Source: Methanocaldococcaceae archaeon (GTDB lineage Archaea; AGJL01; Methanococci; Methanococcales; Methanocaldococcaceae). Taken from it: a stretch of DNA of 9,380 bases. A program made the translations under genes and the position numbers. Position 1 is the stretch's first letter, and the number at the start of each line of letters is the position of its first letter. Shown in pieces: positions 5,891-9,380 of this stretch. Location: the NCBI GenBank assembly GCA_027023665.1, contig JALVUY010000148.1:1-9380 (forward strand). The letters run 5' to 3'. A model generated the notes under the pieces. The model had not been told where the DNA came from. It did not search any database and saw only the letters and a program-made list of their open reading frames with translations.

Positions 5891-6931
5891 ATGGACTATC
5901 TACAAATCCTTGAAGATTTAGTAAAAATAAAAACTGACAACAAAATTGGAGTTAGAAAAGCATTTAAATATTTGTCAAAATTTTTTAATAACTTAGGGAT
6001 AAAGAATAAAGTTGTTGAAGGATGCTTTATTGCATATAAAGACAATTTAGAAAACTTTGATGTAATATTAAATTCACATATAGACACTGTAAAAGTTCAA
6101 TTAGATTTTAAAAAAGATAATAAAACTTTTTATGGAACTGGAGTTATAGATGCTAAGGCAAATGTTATTTTAATGATTCACGCTTTTTTAAATAGCGATA
6201 ATTCCTTGTTAGTTATCTCCCCCGACGAAGAAACAGAATCTAATGGAATTTATAATTTTTGTCAATATTTAAAAAGAAAAATTAAAAATAAAAAAATTAA
6301 AGGAATCATTGGAGAGCCAACAGACTTAAAAGTTTGTATTGGACACAAAGGGAGGTTTGAGTATGTTGTTGAAAGTTTTGGTAAATCTATGCATGCATCA
6401 TCAGTTAATAATTGTATAAATCCCATAGAAATTTTAAGTAAGGTTATCTTGGACTTAAAAAATATTCCTTTAAAAAAAATTAAAGTTGATAAAATATACA
6501 GTTCCTCAATAACACCTACTATGATAAAGGGAGGAATTCAAAGTAATATAATTCCTGACTATGCCTATGTTTTATTTGATGTTAGAAGTGTGGAAGAAGA
6601 TATAATAAATAAAATTTCCAATTTTTTAGAAAATAAAGAATACTCAAAGTATATAAAAAATAGATTAAATTTAGGGAGACATTATGCAGATTTTTACATG
6701 CTAAAAAATAAAGAACTAATAGATAAATTATCCAAACACTATGAAATATCCTTTTTTAATGCGACTTGTGAAGCATACTATATAAACAAATTTTTAAATG
6801 CAGATGTTGTGATTTATGGAGTTGGTAAATTAGAGTATGCTCATTCTAAAAATGAGTTTTTAAATTTAGATGATTTTGATAAAGGAATAAAAAATATAGA
6901 AAAACTTGTAGAATTAATTAAGAATAATTAA
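5891..6931 (+). CDS. M20 family metallohydrolase, LysK/ArgE/DapE-like
   Basis: A 346-residue cytosolic dizinc hydrolase that removes an acyl or amino-acid group from an amine. Metal ligands are intact: His63 and catalytic Asp65 in NSHIDTV, Asp87 in GTGVIDAK, the general base and ligand pair Glu113-Glu114 in SPDEETES, Glu142 in IIGEPTD and His318 in YAHSKNE. The dimerisation-domain His168 (SMHASS) is present. The GEPT...GHKGRFE block (141-157) and total length resemble LysK-type [LysW]-lysine/N-acetylornithine deacetylases more than the longer DapE. The usual DAKG/DMKG glycine is Ala90. No lysW, argininosuccinate or diaminopimelate genes are nearby, so the substrate cannot be named; a dipeptidase is also possible. 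I start at 5891, where GATGAT precedes; 5882 would add MIF. A nested inverted repeat fills the spacer before it. Its stop overlaps the fno stop from the other strand by four bases (TTAA). Confidence 0.85.
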   Translation: MDYLQILEDLVKIKTDNKIGVRKAFKYLSKFFNNLGIKNKVVEGCFIAYKDNLENFDVILNSHIDTVKVQLDFKKDNKTFYGTGVIDAKANVILMIHAFLNSDNSLLVISPDEETESNGIYNFCQYLKRKIKNKKIKGIIGEPTDLKVCIGHKGRFEYVVESFGKSMHASSVNNCINPIEILSKVILDLKNIPLKKIKVDKIYSSSITPTMIKGGIQSNIIPDYAYVLFDVRSVEEDIINKISNFLENKEYSKYIKNRLNLGRHYADFYMLKNKELIDKLSKHYEISFFNATCEAYYINKFLNADVVIYGVGKLEYAHSKNEFLNLDDFDKGIKNIEKLVELIKNN

Positions 6932-7599
6932 ATATCCAAATTAGTAATCCTAATTCCAGTGCCTTTTGACTTGTATTTTATGTTTAAGGCTATCAATAGA
7001 GGTGTTATAGCCTCAATTATCCTTGACTTTTCTAAATTTCCACAATCTATTGCTCTAACACCTTCTATTTGGTTTGCTAAATTAATAACTACTTTTTTAG
7101 CTTCTTCATCATTTCCACAAACTAAAATATCACAATCTACTGGATTGTCTAAATCTTCTAAAACTGCATGGCAAACATTTTGGAATGCACTAACTACTTT
7201 ACTCTCTGGCAATGCCTTTTGTATCATTTCAGCCACAGAGCCATCTGGTGGAAACAATAATCTTGTTGGTTTATCACCAATAGCTGTGGCTAATGGAACT
7301 CCTATAGAAACAACAATTTTCCCTTTAAGTTCTTCTTTTAATTGTTTTATTGTAGATAATGTATATTCATAAGGTAAAGATAGAATAACAACATCTCCCT
7401 CTTTTGCAGCATCTTTGTTCTCTAATCCAACGATATCTGCCTTAATTCCTCTCTGCTTTAATATCTCTTTAGCTCTTTTAGCTGCTTCTTCTGCTTTTTC
7501 TTTTTTCCTTGAACCAATTATTATCTTATTGTTTTTAGCCAACCTTAAAGCTAAACCAAATCCTTGGTCTCCAGTACCTCCCAATATTGATATTTTCAT
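6928..7599 (-). CDS. fno: F420H2:NADP+ oxidoreductase
   Basis: A 223-residue Rossmann-fold enzyme that passes hydride between reduced coenzyme F420 and NADP+, supplying NADPH for biosynthesis in methanogens. The N-terminal MKISILGGTGDQGFG has the GxGxxG-type loop with the Thr-Gly-Asp-Gln-Gly variant (9-13) typical of this family. GSRKKEKA (29-36), with Ser30-Arg31, is the expected 2'-phosphate pocket giving NADP preference. SLPYEYT (74-80), SIGVPL (98-103) and SAFQNVCHAVLED (137-149) match the F420-side residues known from the Archaeoglobus enzyme. Length is standard for the family. Its GAGGTGA ribosome site overlaps the RNase Z stop codon, only four bases before the ATG, so it should be translated from the RNase Z message. 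The 3' end overlaps the converging M20 stop. Confidence 0.92.
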   Translation of the reverse strand: MKISILGGTGDQGFGLALRLAKNNKIIIGSRKKEKAEEAAKRAKEILKQRGIKADIVGLENKDAAKEGDVVILSLPYEYTLSTIKQLKEELKGKIVVSIGVPLATAIGDKPTRLLFPPDGSVAEMIQKALPESKVVSAFQNVCHAVLEDLDNPVDCDILVCGNDEEAKKVVINLANQIEGVRAIDCGNLEKSRIIEAITPLLIALNIKYKSKGTGIRITNLDI

Positions 7600-7603
7600 T
7601 TTT

Positions 7604-7610
7604 TCACCTC
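7604..7610 (-). promoter_or_regulatory. fno ribosome binding site overlapping the rnz stop
   Basis: The minus strand reads GAGGTGA, whose last three bases are the TGA stop of RNase Z. The fno ATG follows after four bases. The arrangement indicates translational coupling of the two genes. Confidence 0.75.
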
Positions 7611-8545
7611 AATAAATCTTTTACATCATAACTATCTAAATCATTGCTGATAATAATTTCAAAGTTCTCCCTATACATTTCAACATTTTTTTTATATTGG
7701 TTAAAGTATTCTTCCTTATCATACCTTGCTGAAATGTGAGTCAATATTAACGATTTTACATTTGCCAATTTGGCAATGTTAACAGCATCTCCAACAGTAG
7801 AGTGCATATTTTCTTTAGCAGTTTCTTTTTCAGAATCATCAAAAGTAGCCTCGTGAATTAATACATCACATCCTATCTCTTTTAAATATATCCCAAAATC
7901 TTCTAATGGGAGTGTATCTCCACTATAAGCTAAGCAAAAACCTTTTTTTGGAGGAAGTAAAACTTCTTCAGGATATACAATTTTTCCCTCAATGTTTTTA
8001 ACTGGCTCTCCATTTTTTAGTTTTTTTAAGTCAGGTCCTATTTTTACTTTAAGTTTTTTAACTTTTTCCATATCTAAGCGAGGTTTTTTAATCTCTCTAA
8101 ATATATATGCATAAGAAGGGACACTATGCTTGGTAGGATAGGCAATCATCTCATAATCTTCACATTGGAGAATTTTTAATGGCTCTTTTGCTGAAATCTC
8201 ATATACTTTTATTGGATATTCAATATAATGATATCCAAGCTTTAAAGAACTCTCAATAACTTCTTTTAAGCCTACGGGTCCATAAATATTAATCTCCTTA
8301 TCTCTTCCAAAAAAACCTAAACTCTGTAATAGTCCAGGAAGTCCTAAAATATGGTCTCCATGTAAATGGGTAATAAATATATGATTAATCTTCATTGGAG
8401 AAACTTCAGTAAATAGCATCTGCCTCTGTATATTTTCCCCACAATCAAATAAAAACACTTCACTCTTAAACTTAAATGCTATGCCAATATGATTTCTATT
8501 TTTAGATGGAACTGCCGCTCCAGTCCCTAAGAATATTATCTTCAT
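7604..8545 (-). CDS. rnz: Ribonuclease Z (tRNA 3' endonuclease)
   Basis: A 313-residue metallo-beta-lactamase-fold endonuclease that cuts 3' trailers from tRNA precursors. All zinc motifs are present: THLHGDH (59-65), the His140 segment TKHSVPS, Asp210 in YSGDT, HEATF (231-235), His248 in MHST and His270 in LTHISARY. The N-terminal FLGTGAAVPSKNRN (5-18) is typical of the family. The segment with KIGPDLKKLKNGEPV (168-182) is the conserved GP region by the flexible tRNA-binding arm. I start at the ATG 8545, which has GGTAGAT three bases upstream and gives the standard MKIIFLGTGAA start. A TTG at 8557 would add four residues, but that codon lies against the ribosome site. It lies between the HTH gene (71 bases upstream) and fno, which it precedes by four bases. 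Length is the usual short form. Confidence 0.94.
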   Translation of the reverse strand: MKIIFLGTGAAVPSKNRNHIGIAFKFKSEVFLFDCGENIQRQMLFTEVSPMKINHIFITHLHGDHILGLPGLLQSLGFFGRDKEINIYGPVGLKEVIESSLKLGYHYIEYPIKVYEISAKEPLKILQCEDYEMIAYPTKHSVPSYAYIFREIKKPRLDMEKVKKLKVKIGPDLKKLKNGEPVKNIEGKIVYPEEVLLPPKKGFCLAYSGDTLPLEDFGIYLKEIGCDVLIHEATFDDSEKETAKENMHSTVGDAVNIAKLANVKSLILTHISARYDKEEYFNQYKKNVEMYRENFEIIISNDLDSYDVKDLLR

Positions 8546-8548
8546 AAT

Positions 8549-8555
8549 ATCTACC
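8549..8555 (-). promoter_or_regulatory. Ribosome binding site deciding the RNase Z start
   Basis: The minus strand reads GGTAGAT, three bases before the ATG at 8545. The possible TTG start at 8555-8557 touches this motif and has only T-rich sequence upstream, which argues for the ATG. Confidence 0.55.
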
Positions 8556-8616
8556 AAAAACTTATTAATTATCTCATTATCACAATGAAAACAAAAAATT
8601 AATAAAAAATAAAAAT

Positions 8617-9009
8617 TTATTGCTCTTTGGAATACTCCTCAATTATATCTTCAAATTTTAACTCATCAATCCATTTTTCCATATTGTTATACCACTCTTT
8701 TATGGTCTTCTTTATGATTTTTTTAGCTTCTTCAAAAGGAATTGCTTCATAAATAAAATAGTAACCTCCTTCTTTTATATTCACTTGCTTTCTTTTAACT
8801 AATCCCGCATTCATTAGATTTTGGACAGATCTTTGAACAGTGCTTCTATTTCTATTAATTCTTTCAGCAATTTCATTTATCCTTGAAGGACCATGCCTTA
8901 ATATATCAAAATATACCTTAACATCAGAGACCTTTATTCCAAATACACATGCCATTAAATTATCAAATGTCCAAGTTGTGCATGGCGTTTTTAATAATAA
9001 CTTGCTCAT
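8617..9009 (-). CDS. Winged-helix transcriptional regulator (TrmB/MarR-like)
   Basis: A 130-residue regulator. After a short N-terminal part, residues 28-75 form a winged helix-turn-helix: VSDVKVYFDILRHGPSRINEIAERI, then the recognition helix NRSTVQRSVQNLMNAGLV (54-71) and a wing (KRKQVNIKEGGYYFIYEAIP, 72-91). The C-terminal part (92-130) is a Glu/Lys-rich helix likely used for dimerisation. Cys10 and Cys21 lie ahead of the DNA-binding domain in TPCTTWTFDNLMACVFGI, a pattern that could bind metal or sense redox state (inference). The start has an excellent AAGGTGAT site. A TATA box and a 25-bp imperfect palindrome lie directly upstream, pointing to self-regulation. It lies between wecB and RNase Z on the same strand. 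I do not recognise a characterised member, so targets are unknown beyond its own promoter. Confidence 0.85.
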   Translation of the reverse strand: MSKLLLKTPCTTWTFDNLMACVFGIKVSDVKVYFDILRHGPSRINEIAERINRNRSTVQRSVQNLMNAGLVKRKQVNIKEGGYYFIYEAIPFEEAKKIIKKTIKEWYNNMEKWIDELKFEDIIEEYSKEQ

Positions 9010-9018
9010 AATATCACC

Positions 9019-9043
9019 TTAATGATTGTGACATAATTATTAA
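9019..9043. promoter_or_regulatory. Imperfect palindrome, likely operator of the HTH gene
   Basis: The halves TTAATGATTGTG (9019-9030) and CATAATTATTAA (9032-9043) match as inverted repeats at 10 of 12 positions around a central A. The site sits between the TATA box and the ribosome site of the HTH gene, covering the expected transcription start. Binding there would block initiation, as expected for autorepression. ATTGTGATAAT, upstream of RNase Z (minus strand, 8576-8585 region), repeats part of the half-site. Confidence 0.6.
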
Positions 9044-9049
9044 CTATAT

Positions 9050-9060
9050 TATAAATTTTA
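9050..9060 (-). promoter_or_regulatory. Probable TATA box for the HTH gene
   Basis: The minus strand reads TAAAATTTATA, about 40-50 bases before the ATG. Initiation about 25 bases downstream falls inside the palindrome 9019-9043. Confidence 0.5.
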
Positions 9061-9064
9061 CTAT

Positions 9065-9380
9065 TTATTTATTTTTGTCAATTAAAATCTTTACAATTTT
9101 TTCACCACTTTTTCCATCTCCGAATGGATTTTTCCAATTTCTATTTTTATTGAGCATAATATTAACTGCATTAATTAATTTTTCTTTATCATCTCCTACT
9201 AAGATATTGGCTCCAACACTTAAAGTTTCTGGTCTTTCAGTGTTATCTCTTAAGGTTATACATGGGGTTTTTAAGATACATGCCTCTTCTTGAACCCCTC
9301 CACTATCTGTTAAAATTAATTTAGCGTTTTTCTCCAAGATTAAGAATTCTAAGTATCCTACAGGCTCAATAATATTAATT
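9065..9380 (-). CDS. wecB: UDP-N-acetylglucosamine 2-epimerase, C-terminal part
   Basis: The reading frame is open to the right edge of the window, so only about the last 105 residues are present. Reading from the edge, INIIEPVGYLEFLIL is followed by LILTDSGGVQEEA, the conserved nucleotide-binding signature, then LKTPCITLRDNTERPET and GANILVGDD. These are hallmarks of the non-hydrolysing UDP-GlcNAc 2-epimerase, which interconverts UDP-GlcNAc and UDP-ManNAc for surface glycans and protein glycosylation. The tail with WKNPFGDGKSGEKIVKIL is the standard end of the family, so the 3' end is intact. The true start lies outside. The HTH gene starts 55 bases downstream with its own promoter in the gap. 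Confidence 0.93.
   Translation of the reverse strand, partial: INIIEPVGYLEFLILEKNAKLILTDSGGVQEEACILKTPCITLRDNTERPETLSVGANILVGDDKEKLINAVNIMLNKNRNWKNPFGDGKSGEKIVKILIDKNK

Noticed and set aside
6959..7372. Plus-strand reading frame of 137 codons
   Set aside because: It is antisense to fno, whose family motifs are intact on the other strand.
8546..8557. TTG start extending RNase Z by four residues
   Set aside because: The ATG at 8545 has GGTAGAT at a suitable distance and gives the normal family N-terminus; the TTG lies against that site and has no ribosome site of its own.

Overview
The window reads as chromosome from a hyperthermophilic methanogen of the Methanocaldococcus type (M. jannaschii relatives). 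The DNA is strongly AT-rich. Ribosome binding sites are of the GGTGAT/AGGTGA form. TATA boxes replace bacterial -35/-10 promoters. The genes include an F420-dependent NADP reductase, a methanogen homoaconitase small subunit, a preQ0/archaeosine-type QueD, archaeal RNase Z and a single-ring archaeal AAA ATPase. From memory, the stretch from the AAA ATPase to the UDP-GlcNAc epimerase resembles the order around MJ1494-MJ1504, and the left end resembles MJ1271-MJ1272. Neither comparison could be checked here.

Layout. Positions 1-90 hold three tandem small hairpins that run into the last codons of queD. queD and hacB (minus strand, 82-1061) overlap by 10 bases and share a promoter near 1112-1124. 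A 244-base divergent spacer separates them from a plus-strand cluster (1306-3302) of three small membrane proteins, one of them DUF2085, and a SWIM zinc-finger protein. That cluster is the least understood part of the window. It converges, one base apart, on a minus-strand AAA ATPase (3304-4419) of the AMA kind, which ends in a proteasome-docking HbYX-like tail. A 186-base divergent promoter region with a 17-bp palindrome leads into a plus-strand membrane-anchored ClpP/SppA-fold serine protease (SDH family) and an overlapping DUF192 gene.

From 5764 to 5877 lies a three-tier nested inverted repeat whose 17-bp outer arms begin inside the DUF192 gene. An M20 deacylase/peptidase gene follows. It converges on a minus-strand series whose transcription order is wecB (cut by the window end), an HTH regulator, RNase Z and fno. 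The HTH gene has its own TATA box and a 25-bp imperfect palindrome placed where an autorepressor would bind. RNase Z and fno are tightly spaced: the RNase Z stop codon lies inside the fno ribosome binding site.

Functionally the window mixes housekeeping work (tRNA 3' processing, tRNA modification precursor, coenzyme B/2-oxoacid chain elongation, F420H2/NADPH exchange) with protein quality control (AAA ATPase plus membrane serine protease). No CRISPR array, transposase, integrase, rRNA or tRNA was seen.
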